Below are positions 1-8,163 of a stretch of DNA of 40,131 bases, in pieces; the first letter of the stretch is position 1, and every line of letters begins with the position of its first letter. Under the pieces are notes generated by a model, which saw only the letters and a list, made by a program, of their open reading frames with translations, searched no databases and was not told the origin of the DNA. A program made the translations under genes and the position numbers. The stretch covers positions 1 to 40,131 of the forward strand of contig MPMJ01000029.1 of assembly GCA_002238425.1 (NCBI GenBank), given 5' to 3'. The stretch is from SAR202 cluster bacterium bin16 (GTDB lineage Bacteria > Chloroflexota > Dehalococcoidia > Lucifugimonadales > Australimonadaceae).

Positions 1-194
1 ACAATACGCCGCGCAAGTGCCTCGGCTACCTGACCCCGGCCGAAGTGCTACGAGAACAGGTGTTGCACTTCGAATGTGAATTCACCTTCCTGCCTCCGCA
101 GGAACGACGGAGTCAGTCCTCGGTGGGGCGCCAGCGGAGTTCAGGGCGGCGGGCGGCGCGGGCCTCGTCGAGGCGGGAGATGGGGGTCTCGTAG
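1..194 (+). mobile_element. IS30-like transposase, C-terminal remnant (5' truncated by window edge)
   Basis: Reading from base 3, the plus strand encodes N-T-P-R-K-C-L-G-Y-L-T-P-A-E-V-L-R-E-Q, which matches the conserved C-terminal signature of IS30-family transposases (R-P-R-K-x-L-G-Y-x-T-P-A-E-V). The similarity stops near base 80; the frame then runs through a small palindrome and into the antisense of gcvPB until TAG at 192-194, so the natural transposase end looks lost or replaced. The catalytic part lies outside the window. No terminal inverted repeat could be identified. An IS at the very edge would also explain why the contig ends here. The family call rests on about 20 residues. Confidence 0.6.
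87..112 (+). repeat. REP-like palindrome, copy 1
   Basis: TTCCTGC-CTCC-GCAGGAA forms a perfect 7-bp stem with a 4-nt loop and is followed by CGACGGAG. It matches a copy at 37899-37924 at 23 of 26 positions and a minus-strand copy at 15471-15495. It lies just past the 3' end of gcvPB and could also act as that operon's transcript end. Confidence 0.6.
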
Positions 195-1594
195 GGCGCC
201 CCCTTCAGGAACTCCTCGTCAGCGGCGGCCTCGGCGTCGATGCGCTCTAGCGTTTCGATGAAGGCGTCGAGCGTCTCTCTGGACTCGGTCTCCGTGGGCT
301 CGATCATGAGTGCCTCTGGCACGACGAGCGGGAAGTACATGGTGGGGGCGTGGAAGCCGTGGTCGAGCAGGCGCTTGGAGACGTTGAGCGCTGTCGCGCC
401 CGGACGCTTGCGCGCGGCGAAAACGACCTCGTGCATGACGGAGCGATCGTAGGGGAGCTCGAAGAGCGGGCGGAGTTTGGAGAGCAGGTAGTTGGCGTTG
501 AGCACGGCGTTGCCGCTGATGTTCAGCATGCCCTCGCCGCCGAGGAGCGAGATGTAGGTGAGCGCGCGGATCAGGACGCCGAAGTTCCCCTGCGACGCGC
601 CGCATCGCCCGATGCTCTGCGCGGGCATCTCGCTTCCGTATGAGCCGTCGTCCCGCTGCACGACGATGGGGCCGGGGAGGAAGGGGGCCAGCGCTTCGGT
701 CACGCAGATGGGCCCCGCGCCGGGGCCGCCGCCACCGTGGGGCGTGCTGAAGGTCTTGTGGAGGTTCATGTGGACGACATCGAAGCCGAAGTGGCCGAGC
801 TTGGCGCGCCCGAGCAGCGCGTTCATGTTTGCGCCGTCGCCGTAGACGAGGCCGCCCGCCTCGTGGACGATGCGACACATCTCGATTGCGTTGCGGTCGA
901 AGAGGCCGAGGGTGGTCGGCTGGGTGAACATCACGCCCGCGAGGTTTTCGTCCGCCTCGGCGCGGACGGCGTCGAGGTCGATGTCGCCGCCGGAGGTGGA
1001 GGGGACGGAAATGACCTGGAACCCGGCCATGGCTGCGGACGCGGGATTCGTGCCGTGGGCCGTGTCGGGGATGAGCATCTTGCTCCGGTGACCCTCACCG
1101 CGTGCGTCGAGCGCTGCGCGGAGGGTGAGGACGCCGGCGAGTTCGCCCTGCGCTCCGGCGAGCGGGGCGAGACTGGCGCTCGGGAGGCCGCTGACCTCCT
1201 GCAGGTACGTCTGCAGCCGGAAGACGGCTTCCAGCGTGCCTTGCACCTGTCGCTCCGGCTGCGCGGGGTGCGCCAGCGCGAAGCCGGGTGTCGCGGCGAC
1301 CGCCTCGTTCAGCTTGGGGTTGTACTTCATCGTGCAGCTGCCGAGGGGGTAGAAGTTGGTGTCGATGGAGAAGTTCAGCTGGCTGAGGTGCGTGAAGTAG
1401 CGGACGACCTCGCCCTCCGTGACCTCCGGAAGCTGCAGGTCGTCGCGGAGCATCGCCTGCTCCGGCATGAGCTGCGGCGGTACGTCGGACGCAGGGAGCG
1501 TCACGCCGGTGCGTCCGGGGCGGCTGCGCTCCATGAGCAGCCTGCGGCGGTTGTGGGCCTCTTCGCGGAGCGGGGTGTCGGGCATGGAGGTCAT
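113..1594 (-). CDS. gcvPB: Glycine dehydrogenase (decarboxylating), subunit 2 (P-protein beta half)
   Basis: C-terminal half of the split P-protein of the glycine cleavage system, which decarboxylates glycine with PLP and passes the aminomethyl group to lipoyl-GcvH. At 493 residues it has the normal length for the split form. The PLP-binding segment is H-M-N-L-H-K-T-F-S-T-P-H-G-G-G-G, with the Schiff-base lysine at about K280; D-T-A-H-G-T-N-P-A and Y-G-D-G-A-N-M-N are also typical. The start overlaps the stop of gcvPA by 4 nt (ATGA), so translation is probably coupled. It is the last gene of gcvT-gcvH-gcvPA-gcvPB. Confidence 0.96.
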   Translation of the reverse strand: MTSMPDTPLREEAHNRRRLLMERSRPGRTGVTLPASDVPPQLMPEQAMLRDDLQLPEVTEGEVVRYFTHLSQLNFSIDTNFYPLGSCTMKYNPKLNEAVAATPGFALAHPAQPERQVQGTLEAVFRLQTYLQEVSGLPSASLAPLAGAQGELAGVLTLRAALDARGEGHRSKMLIPDTAHGTNPASAAMAGFQVISVPSTSGGDIDLDAVRAEADENLAGVMFTQPTTLGLFDRNAIEMCRIVHEAGGLVYGDGANMNALLGRAKLGHFGFDVVHMNLHKTFSTPHGGGGPGAGPICVTEALAPFLPGPIVVQRDDGSYGSEMPAQSIGRCGASQGNFGVLIRALTYISLLGGEGMLNISGNAVLNANYLLSKLRPLFELPYDRSVMHEVVFAARKRPGATALNVSKRLLDHGFHAPTMYFPLVVPEALMIEPTETESRETLDAFIETLERIDAEAAADEEFLKGAPYETPISRLDEARAARRPELRWRPTED

Positions 1595-2916
1595 CGGCCT
1601 ATCTCCGCGAGTGCGTCCACGAGGCGGTCGATCTGGTCACGGGTGTTGACCTCGGTAACGCAGAACAGCATGCCGTTCGGGTAGCGGTCGCTCACGTCCA
1701 GTCCGCCGATGATGCCGCGTTGTTCCAACGCGGTGCTGACCTCGGCGGCAGGCTTCGGGCAGGTGACGACGAACTCCTGGAAGAACGGTTCGCTGTTGGG
1801 GAGGCTGTAGCCGGGGATTTCCGCGATCTGGGATGCGGCGTAGTGGGCCTTCTGGTAGCAGAGCTCGGCGACGTGGCGGAGTCCCTGCTTGCCCATGAGC
1901 GAGAGGTACATGGTGGCCCAGAGCCCGATGAGTGCGGTGCTCGTGCAGATGTTGGAGGTGGCGTGCTCGCGGCGGATGTGCTGCTCGCGCGGCTGGAGGG
2001 TGAGCACGTAGCCGGTGCGGCCCTCCGTGTCCACGGTCTTGCCCGCGATGCGTCCGGGCAACTGGCGTACGTACTCCTGGCGGCAGGTGAAGATGCCGAC
2101 GTACGGCCCGCCGAAGCTGGCCGGGATGCCGAGCGCCTGCCCCTCGCCGGTGGCGATGTCGGCACCGAACGCGCCGGGCGGCTTGTACATGGCGAGCGCC
2201 GTCGGATCGCACGACATGACGGCGAGCGCGCCCTGCTCGTGCGCGAGGTCGGCGAGCGCCTGCGAATCCTCGAAGCAGCCGAAGAAATTGGGGTACTGGG
2301 AGATGAGGCAGGCGGTGTCAGGCTGGAGTTCCGGCGAATCGGGCGACGTCTCGTATATCTCGAGGCCCTGTGGCTGCGCGTAGAAGCGGATCGTGTCGAC
2401 GTAGTGCGGGTTGACCGTGTCGAGCACGGCGACGCGGGAGCGCTTGGTGACGCGGCAGGCCATGAGCGCGGCTTCCGCCAGGCTGCTCGCGCCGTCGTAC
2501 ATCCCTGCGTTGGAGACCTCCATGCCGAACAGCTGGGCGGTGAGGGTCTGGAACTCGAACGTGCCCTGCAGCGTTCCCTGCGACACCTCCGGTTGGTAGG
2601 GCGTGTAGGAAGTGAGGAACTCGCCGCGGGTGACGAGGGGCGCGACGACGGCGGGGCAGAAGTGGTGGTACATGCCTGCGCCGAGGAAGCTCGGGTGCTC
2701 GCCCGCGTGGAAGTTGCGCTGCGACAGCGCCGTCATCTCCGCGCGTAGTTCCATCTCCGGCACGGGCGCTGGCAGCGCGAGGCCGGGATGGCGGAACTGC
2801 TCCGGGATGTCTCCGAACAGGGCTTCAACGGCAGGCGCGCCGACCTCAGCGAGCATCGCGGCGCGGTCGTCGTCGGTGTTGGGGATGAAGGGTGAGGTGA
2901 GCGGAGAGTCAGGCAT
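1591..2916 (-). CDS. gcvPA: Glycine dehydrogenase (decarboxylating), subunit 1 (P-protein alpha half)
   Basis: N-terminal half of the split P-protein, 441 residues, forming a heterotetramer with GcvPB. It shows the family landmarks: an F-x-G-A-G-x-Y-x-H segment (F-L-G-A-G-M-Y-H-H-F), T-P-Y-Q-P-E-V-S-Q-G-T-L-Q, and Y-D-G-A-S-S-L-A-E-A near the active site. The split form is common in Gram-positive bacteria, archaea and Chloroflexota, whereas proteobacteria such as E. coli have a fused P-protein. The gene lies 17 bp after gcvH and overlaps gcvPB. Confidence 0.96.
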   Translation of the reverse strand: MPDSPLTSPFIPNTDDDRAAMLAEVGAPAVEALFGDIPEQFRHPGLALPAPVPEMELRAEMTALSQRNFHAGEHPSFLGAGMYHHFCPAVVAPLVTRGEFLTSYTPYQPEVSQGTLQGTFEFQTLTAQLFGMEVSNAGMYDGASSLAEAALMACRVTKRSRVAVLDTVNPHYVDTIRFYAQPQGLEIYETSPDSPELQPDTACLISQYPNFFGCFEDSQALADLAHEQGALAVMSCDPTALAMYKPPGAFGADIATGEGQALGIPASFGGPYVGIFTCRQEYVRQLPGRIAGKTVDTEGRTGYVLTLQPREQHIRREHATSNICTSTALIGLWATMYLSLMGKQGLRHVAELCYQKAHYAASQIAEIPGYSLPNSEPFFQEFVVTCPKPAAEVSTALEQRGIIGGLDVSDRYPNGMLFCVTEVNTRDQIDRLVDALAEIGR

Positions 2917-2933
2917 CGGGACGTGTCAGTGCT

Positions 2934-3314
2934 TCATTCGGTCAGCGCGGTGTAGGCGGCGGCGTCCAGCAGGGAGTCGAGCTCGGCGGGATCGTCAGGC
3001 TTGACGCGGATCAGCCAGCCCTTCTCGTGCGGGCTTTCGTTCAGCAGTTCGGGTGCGTTCTTCACTTCGTCGTTGACGGCGGTGACCTCGCCGGAGATAG
3101 GGGAGAAGAGCTCGGAGACGGCCTTGACCGACTCGACCTCGCCCATCTGGGCGTTCTGGGTCACGCGGTCGCCGGGCTGGGGCAGGTCGACGTAGACGAC
3201 GTCGCCCAGCTCGTGCTGCGCGAAATCGGTGATGCCGATGAGGACGAGGCCGTCGGGTTCAGGCAGCGCCCACTCGTGCTCCTTGGAATAGCGGCGGTCT
3301 TCCGGAACAGGCAT
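2934..3314 (-). CDS. gcvH: Glycine cleavage system H protein
   Basis: Lipoyl carrier of the glycine cleavage system, 126 residues as usual for the family. The lipoylated lysine is K64 in G-E-V-E-S-V-K-A-V-S-E-L. The N-terminal Y-S-K-E-H-E-W and the later F-S-P-I-S-G-E-V are characteristic. It shuttles the methylamine group from GcvPAB to GcvT and is reoxidised by lipoamide dehydrogenase, which is not encoded in this window. It starts 2 bp after gcvT ends, so the two are almost certainly cotranscribed. Confidence 0.97.
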   Translation of the reverse strand: MPVPEDRRYSKEHEWALPEPDGLVLIGITDFAQHELGDVVYVDLPQPGDRVTQNAQMGEVESVKAVSELFSPISGEVTAVNDEVKNAPELLNESPHEKGWLIRVKPDDPAELDSLLDAAAYTALTE

Positions 3315-3316
3315 AA

Positions 3317-4417
3317 CTATCGCGACCTCTTGTAGAAGGGAAGGGCCACGATCTGCGCCGGTATCTGCCGTCCGCGAACGTCCACGGAGATAGGGGTTCC
3401 GGGCTCGCTGGCCTCTCTCGGAAGATAGCCGAGGCCTATATTGGTGTCAAGGTAAGGCGAGTAGCTGCCACTCGTAACCTCGCCCACGTCGGAGCCTTCC
3501 ACGAGGATGCGGTGGTGCGCTCGCGGAGCGGGTCCGCGTTCAGCCGTACGGAAGCCCGCGAGCACGCGCGCCGTGCCGTTCTCGGCGGCGGCGCGCACCG
3601 CGTCCGCGCCGCAGAAGTCGCGCTCCAAGCGGACGAAGCGCGTCAACCCGGCCTCGATGGGGTTGACCGTCTCGTCCATGTCGGAGCCGTGCAGCAGGAG
3701 GGCCGCCTCCAGGCGGAGGGCGTCGCGGGCACCGAGGCCGCATGGGGCCGCGCCGGCGTCCATCAGGGCGCGCCAGAGCGCCGATGCGGTCTCCGATGCC
3801 GGCATGATCTCGACGCCGTCCTCGCCGGTGTAGCCGGTGCGGGCGATGAGCGCAGGCGCGCCCATGACCTGCGTCTCCACGACGTTGAATGGGCGCACCG
3901 CATCGGGGTCGAAACCGGCGACTTCCGACGCGATGCGCGTGCCGTCCGGTCCCTGCAGCGCGATCATCGCGATCTCGGCGGTGCGGTCGGTGAGCGCCGC
4001 GTTGGGGAAGCGCTCGGCGCGCCATCGCTCCAGCCACGCGAAGACCTTCCCGGCGTTGGCGGCGTTCGCGACGATCATGAATCGCTCGTCGTCGAACCGG
4101 TAGACGATGGCGTCGTCGATGATGCCGCCGGACTCGTTGCAGAGGAGGCCGTAGCGCGCGCGGCCCATCGGCATCGCCTCGCCGATGTCGCCGGTGTGCA
4201 CCCAGTCGAGGAGGGCGCGGGCATCCGGCCCGTCGACCCCGAAGCGTCCCATATGGGAGACATCGAAGATGCCGGCGGCGGTTCGGACGGCTCGCGCCTC
4301 GGCGAGGACTCCAGCGTACTGCACGGGCATGTCGAACCCGGCGAACGGTACCATGCGAGCGCCGAGAGAGACGTGGTCGTCGTGCAGGACAGTGGTGCGG
4401 AGGGGGGCGTCTGCCAT
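3317..4417 (-). CDS. gcvT: Aminomethyltransferase (glycine cleavage T protein)
   Basis: Transfers the methylene carbon from aminomethyl-lipoyl-GcvH to tetrahydrofolate, giving 5,10-methylene-THF and ammonia. It has 366 residues, the normal length. Family features include the N-terminal G-A-R-M-V-P-F-A-G-F-D-M-P-V-Q-Y, D-V-S-H-M-G, and the folate-site region T-G-Y-T-G-E-D-G-V-E-I. It is the first gene of the operon. The space to the divergent monooxygenase gene is only 48 bp and shows no Shine-Dalgarno sequence for gcvT. A TACGCT hexamer (4424-4429, minus strand) sits exactly 6 nt before the ATG, so the mRNA may be leaderless. There is no room for a glycine riboswitch. Confidence 0.96.
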   Translation of the reverse strand: MADAPLRTTVLHDDHVSLGARMVPFAGFDMPVQYAGVLAEARAVRTAAGIFDVSHMGRFGVDGPDARALLDWVHTGDIGEAMPMGRARYGLLCNESGGIIDDAIVYRFDDERFMIVANAANAGKVFAWLERWRAERFPNAALTDRTAEIAMIALQGPDGTRIASEVAGFDPDAVRPFNVVETQVMGAPALIARTGYTGEDGVEIMPASETASALWRALMDAGAAPCGLGARDALRLEAALLLHGSDMDETVNPIEAGLTRFVRLERDFCGADAVRAAAENGTARVLAGFRTAERGPAPRAHHRILVEGSDVGEVTSGSYSPYLDTNIGLGYLPREASEPGTPISVDVRGRQIPAQIVALPFYKRSR

Positions 4418-4465
4418 GCATTAAGCGTAGCATAGGGGCGTTTTCGGCAGAGGAGGTATCCGCTC

Positions 4466-5557
4466 ATGGAGCGACTCGAATTCGGTGTGTGGGACCAGAT
4501 GCAGACCTATGAGGTGATGCAGGCGGCGACCGCAGCGGAGGTGTACGAGAAGCACATCCGGCAGGCGCAGCTGATGGAGCGCGTGGGGTTCGAGTACTAC
4601 TGGACGCTGGAACACCAGGGCTCCTACGTGGGGGCGGTGACGTCGCCGCAGATGTTCCTGCTGGCGGTGGCGCGGCACACGGAGTCGCTGCGGCTCGGCA
4701 CGATGATCTGGCAACTGCCGTTCCATCATCCCATCCGGCTCGCGCAGGACATCGCGACGCTGGACCACCTCTCCGGCGGGCGCGTGGAGTTCGGCACCGG
4801 CATCGGGGTGCACGAGCACGAGTTCATGCGGTGGGGGCTGGACTTCTACTCGCGGCAGGAGATGGGCGAGGAGATGCTGGACATCATCGAGCTGGCGTGG
4901 GGCGGCGACGGCACGGTGACGTACGAGGGGAAGTACTGGCAGATAGACGAGGCGCTCATACAGCCGATGCCACTGCAGAAGCCCCATCCGCCGATATGGG
5001 CCGCAGTGCACAGTCCGCGCGCTATCGATTTCGCGGCGCAGCGCGGCTATCACATGGCGCAGAACATCGACACGGATGAGTCGATGACGCAGAAGTTTGC
5101 GGACTGGCGCGACGCGTGGAAGGGCTACGGACACAAGGGACCGATGCCGCGCCAGTTCCTGATGCGCGTCGTGCACGTGGCGGAGACGGACGAGTTGGCG
5201 CACGAGCAGGCACAGACGTACCTTCTGGAAGCGAACACGCTGGGGCGTGAACTGGTCACGTCCAGCCGCATCGGGTTCGGCTCCCACCCGCGCGGGATGG
5301 GGCACGAGGACAGCGAGGACATCCGCGAGCGGGGACGCATCTTCCGCGAGTGCTCACGCTCCTACGACTTCTGGCTCGACAACGGGCTGGCGCTCGTGGG
5401 CAGCCCGGAGTCGGTTGCACGCCAGATAGCGGAGGGACGCGAGAAGATCGGGTACGACCACTTCGCTGGGAAGTTCCACATCGGACGGATGCCGCACGAC
5501 ATGGTGGAGTCGTCGATAACGCTGTTCGGGCAGGAAGTCATCCCTGCGTTCAGGTAG
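4466..5557 (+). CDS. LLM-class flavin-dependent monooxygenase (paralogue 1)
   Basis: Bacterial luciferase-like (F420/FMN) oxidoreductase of 363 residues with a TIM-barrel fold; such enzymes hydroxylate or cleave organic substrates using reduced flavin and O2. Seen here: L-E-F-G-V-W near the N-terminus, Y-Y-W-x-L-E-H, the barrel segment R-L-G-T-M-I-W-Q-L-P-F-H-H-P, A-T-L-D-H-L-S-G-G-R-V-E-F-G-T-G-I-G, and a C-terminal G-S-P-E-S-V-A-R-Q-I. A strong Shine-Dalgarno AGAGGAGGT at 4449-4457 fixes the start. The next gene is a close paralogue 42 bp downstream on the same strand. The substrate cannot be told from sequence. Several SAR202 lineages are known for expansion of this family. Confidence 0.9.
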   Translation: MERLEFGVWDQMQTYEVMQAATAAEVYEKHIRQAQLMERVGFEYYWTLEHQGSYVGAVTSPQMFLLAVARHTESLRLGTMIWQLPFHHPIRLAQDIATLDHLSGGRVEFGTGIGVHEHEFMRWGLDFYSRQEMGEEMLDIIELAWGGDGTVTYEGKYWQIDEALIQPMPLQKPHPPIWAAVHSPRAIDFAAQRGYHMAQNIDTDESMTQKFADWRDAWKGYGHKGPMPRQFLMRVVHVAETDELAHEQAQTYLLEANTLGRELVTSSRIGFGSHPRGMGHEDSEDIRERGRIFRECSRSYDFWLDNGLALVGSPESVARQIAEGREKIGYDHFAGKFHIGRMPHDMVESSITLFGQEVIPAFR

Positions 5558-5599
5558 ACGGCGCACGTTCGCGTAGTCGCACAGCAAGGAGACAGCAGG

Positions 5600-6772
5600 A
5601 TGCCCCCTCTGGAGTTCGGCGCGTGGGGCGCCGTGAAGATCAACGACATCAAACGCCTGGGCTCGGCGGCTGCGGCCTACGACGAGCACATCCGCCAGGC
5701 CCGCCTGATGGACGAGCTCGGCTACCGCTACTACTGGATCATCGAGCACCAGGCCTCGTACATCGGCGCGATCACGGCGCCGACGGTCTTCCTCACGGCG
5801 GTCGCCGCGGCGACGGAGCGCATCCACGTCGGCGCGATGATCTGGCAGTTGCCGTTCCACAACCCGATGCGACTCGCTCAGGAAGTGGCGACGCTCGATC
5901 ACCTGTCGAAGGGGCGGGTGGAGTTCGGCTCCGGGCTGGGGACTCACGAGCATGAGTTCATCCGCTGGGGTATCGATTACTACGAGCGTCACGCCGCGAG
6001 CGAAGAGGCGATGAAGGTGATCGAGGATGCGTGGACGAAGGACGAGGTCACGCACAGCGGGCGGTTCTGGCAGTACGACGAGATGCTGCCGATGCCGAAG
6101 CCGTACCAGCAGCCGCACCCGCCCATCTGGATAGCCTGCCACAGCCTGCGCGCATTCGAGTGGGCGGCGGAGCGCAACAACGACGTAGCGACGAACATCT
6201 CCACCGACGACGAGTTGGTGGACAAGCTCGAACACTTCCGGCGCATCTGGAACGAGTGCGAGCATCCCGGCCCGATGCCGCGGCAGATGCTCGTGCGCGT
6301 CGTCCACGTCGCGGAGACCGACGAACAGGCCCGCGCCGAGGCGGAGCCGTACCTGCTGGAGTATTACGGCATAGACCGGGAGCACGTGGTCAACACGCGC
6401 ATCGGATTCGGTAGCGACCCACGTGGGAAGGGGACCGACAACACGCGGTACACACGGGCGAACGGGAAGATATTCGCCCAGGCCCGGCAGTCCTACGACT
6501 TCTGGATTGACAACGGGCTGGCCATCATCGGCAGCCCGGAGACGGTTGCCCGGCGCATAGCGGAGACCCAAGAGCGGCTGGGCTTCACGGTGTGGGCGGG
6601 CAGCCACCACATCGGCCGGATGCCGACCGAGCACGTCGACAAATCGATACGGCTGTTCGGCGAAGAGGTGATGCCCGCGTTCGAGGCCCCGTCCAAGCCG
6701 GTTGTGCCAGTAAGCACCGTGCTCCGGCGTCAGGGTCCGTCCGGCCAGCAGGGGCCGTGGGCGGGGAACTAG
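5600..6772 (+). CDS. LLM-class flavin-dependent monooxygenase (paralogue 2)
   Basis: 390-residue luciferase-like monooxygenase, clearly homologous to the preceding gene along its whole length. Shared blocks include H-I-R-Q-A-(Q/R)-L-M, M-I-W-Q-L-P-F-H-(H/N)-P, T-H/V-H-E-H-E-F, Q-(K/Q)-P-H-P-P-I-W, R-V-V-H-V-A-E-T-D-E and R-I-G-F-G-S. It differs in a C-terminal extension of about 25 residues rich in Pro and Gly. AAGGAG at 5586-5591 is a good ribosome-binding site. The pair may be subunits of a heterodimer, as in bacterial luciferase, or two enzymes of different specificity; the sequence does not decide. No separate flavin reductase is adjacent. Confidence 0.9.
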   Translation: MPPLEFGAWGAVKINDIKRLGSAAAAYDEHIRQARLMDELGYRYYWIIEHQASYIGAITAPTVFLTAVAAATERIHVGAMIWQLPFHNPMRLAQEVATLDHLSKGRVEFGSGLGTHEHEFIRWGIDYYERHAASEEAMKVIEDAWTKDEVTHSGRFWQYDEMLPMPKPYQQPHPPIWIACHSLRAFEWAAERNNDVATNISTDDELVDKLEHFRRIWNECEHPGPMPRQMLVRVVHVAETDEQARAEAEPYLLEYYGIDREHVVNTRIGFGSDPRGKGTDNTRYTRANGKIFAQARQSYDFWIDNGLAIIGSPETVARRIAETQERLGFTVWAGSHHIGRMPTEHVDKSIRLFGEEVMPAFEAPSKPVVPVSTVLRRQGPSGQQGPWAGN

Positions 6773-6798
6773 GGGCGGCAGGTCGGGCGCGCCTGCAA

Positions 6799-6841
6799 TT
6801 GTATGCAATGATTGCATTGGCTACAATGATTGCACTGCAAT
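6799..6841 (+). promoter_or_regulatory. Promoter with overlapping palindromic operators for the FitAB-type toxin-antitoxin pair
   Basis: ATGCAAT-G-ATTGCAT (6803-6817) and ATTGCA-C-TGCAAT (6829-6841) are two palindromes, perfect apart from the central base. The 11-mer CAATGATTGCA occurs twice, 18 bp apart (6806-6816 and 6824-6834). A -10-like TACAAT (6822-6827) sits between them, with a weak TTGTAT 17 bp upstream (6799-6804). This is the expected layout for autorepression by a ribbon-helix-helix antitoxin; binding itself is inferred. Confidence 0.6.
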
Positions 6842-6853
6842 CGGAGCAATGCC

Positions 6854-7117
6854 ATGACCAGCATCACCGTACGGAACATCGAAGAGGACCTCAAGCGGCG
6901 GCTGCGTATCAGGGCAGCGGAGCACGGCCATTCCATGGAGGAAGAGGCACGGCGCATCCTGCGCTCGGCGCTCGGCGAGGATGAAGCTCCGGCGAGCAGT
7001 GCCGTGCCGGAGAAGGACCTGGGGACGGAGATCCACGAACTGTTCAAATCGCTCGGCGGTGTGGACCTGGAGATCCCGCCCCGTACACCGATGCGCGAAC
7101 TCCCCACCTTTGACTGA
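6854..7117 (+). CDS. FitA/VapB-type ribbon-helix-helix antitoxin
   Basis: 87-residue antitoxin. The N-terminus (T-S-I-T-V-R-N-I-E-E-D-L-K-R-R-L-R-I-R-A-A-E-H-G-H-S-M-E-E-E-A-R) is the classic FitA ribbon-helix-helix DNA-binding module, with the beta strand at residues 2-7 and two helices to about residue 40. The acidic, flexible C-terminal half should wrap the PIN toxin and block its active site. The start at 6854 is chosen because the fold begins there and GGAG lies 7 nt upstream; an in-frame TTG at 6830 lies inside the operator. The toxin gene begins 8 bp downstream. Confidence 0.9.
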   Translation: MTSITVRNIEEDLKRRLRIRAAEHGHSMEEEARRILRSALGEDEAPASSAVPEKDLGTEIHELFKSLGGVDLEIPPRTPMRELPTFD

Positions 7118-7125
7118 GATCAACC

Positions 7126-7545
7126 GTGATTGTTCTCGATACGAACGTGGTGTCGGAGTTGATGAAGGATGCTCCGCAGCCTGAGGTGCTCGCGTGGGCG
7201 AAGGGTCAAGCACGCGATACGCTGTTCATTACCACCATCACAGAGGCCGAGATTCTGGCAGGCATAGCGGTTCTTCCTGAAGGACGCCGTCGGCGAGCTC
7301 TGGCCGCAGCTGCTGAGCACGTTTTGGATTTCTCATTCGCCGGCCGCATCTTGCCGTTCGACAGTGCGGCCTCCCATGCGTACGGCTTCATCGTGGCCGA
7401 CCGACGCGTTGTTGGACGACCCATCAGCACACAAGATTGCCTCATCGCAGCCATCGCCCGTGCTCACGGAGCAGGAATCGCGACGCGGAACGTGAGCGAT
7501 TTCGAAGGTTGTGGCGTCGAGATAACGAACCCGTGGGACGGGTGA
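7126..7545 (+). CDS. PIN-domain ribonuclease toxin (FitB/VapC family)
   Basis: 139-residue PIN-domain toxin, an Mg2+-dependent RNase that in related systems cleaves tRNA or rRNA and stops growth. All four acidic active-site positions are present: D5 (V-L-D-T-N-V-V-S-E-L), E42 (T-E-A-E-I-L), D104 (S-T-Q-D-C-L-I-A-A) and D125 (N-V-S-D-F). The start is GTG. The segment T-E-A-E-I-L-A-G-I-A-V-L-P-E-G-R-R-R is typical of the FitB branch. It is cotranscribed with the upstream antitoxin and appears intact and active. Confidence 0.92.
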   Translation: MIVLDTNVVSELMKDAPQPEVLAWAKGQARDTLFITTITEAEILAGIAVLPEGRRRRALAAAAEHVLDFSFAGRILPFDSAASHAYGFIVADRRVVGRPISTQDCLIAAIARAHGAGIATRNVSDFEGCGVEITNPWDG

Positions 7546-7557
7546 GACCGGCCTCGC

Positions 7558-8163
7558 CTACCCCAGGACGGTGTAGCCGTCCGGGAGGGGGCCGCGGCCG
7601 GTGCCGGAGAGGGCGAGCGGCGCGCCTCTGCCGGACTCGACGGCAAGGGCGGCGAGCAGCTGCAGCGTGAGGCCCAGCGCCTCCCGTGACGGCTCCACCT
7701 CGACGCCGATGGCGTTCGCGAGGTCGAGCGTGTGGACGGTGAGCTCGAAGACGCGCGTCTCCAGGTAATCGCCGAAGCGTATGCCGCCGTTGTCGTAGGC
7801 GATGATGGTGTCCTCGTCGGTTGCGTCGAGGACCGGCTCGGCGCGGGCCCAGTCGGCGTTCATGGTAGCGAGTGGGTCGTCGCCGAGCGCCTGTCCGGCT
7901 TCGCGTCCGCGCAGGGCGACGCGCTCGTCGTCGCTCGGCTGCCGGAGGGAGCGGCGGTAGTGGTGCACGGCAGACGTGATGTCGATCGACTCAGCGCGTT
8001 GGGTGCCGAACTCCTCGATGCGTGTGATCGAGCGGCTCATGTGGCCAACGAGGTCACGGACGCTCCAGATGCCGAGCGCGGACGCGTCCCATTGCTCCGG
8101 CTGCACTTTGCCTGCGGTCTCCAGGAAGGAGACGACAGCCTGCCGGTAGGCGGTGCGGCTCAC
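7558..8163 (-). CDS. Maleylpyruvate isomerase-family (DinB-like, mycothiol-type) protein
   Basis: 201 residues with the N-terminal MDMPI/DinB four-helix fold; the segment [16 protein letters not shown] contains the metal-ligand-type His (G-H) of this superfamily. A second conserved block, [17 protein letters not shown], matches the later His motif of mycothiol-dependent isomerases. These enzymes use low-molecular-weight thiols in isomerisation or detoxification, but many members are uncharacterised and the reaction here is unknown. The GTG start overlaps the metE stop by 4 nt, suggesting translational coupling and possibly a thiol or methionine link. Confidence 0.75.
   Translation of the reverse strand: MSRTAYRQAVVSFLETAGKVQPEQWDASALGIWSVRDLVGHMSRSITRIEEFGTQRAESIDITSAVHHYRRSLRQPSDDERVALRGREAGQALGDDPLATMNADWARAEPVLDATDEDTIIAYDNGGIRFGDYLETRVFELTVHTLDLANAIGVEVEPSREALGLTLQLLAALAVESGRGAPLALSGTGRGPLPDGYTVLG

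Noticed and set aside
4418-4465. Glycine riboswitch before gcvT
   Set aside because: Only 48 bp separate gcvT from the divergent monooxygenase gene, too short for the aptamer, and no conserved aptamer sequence is present.
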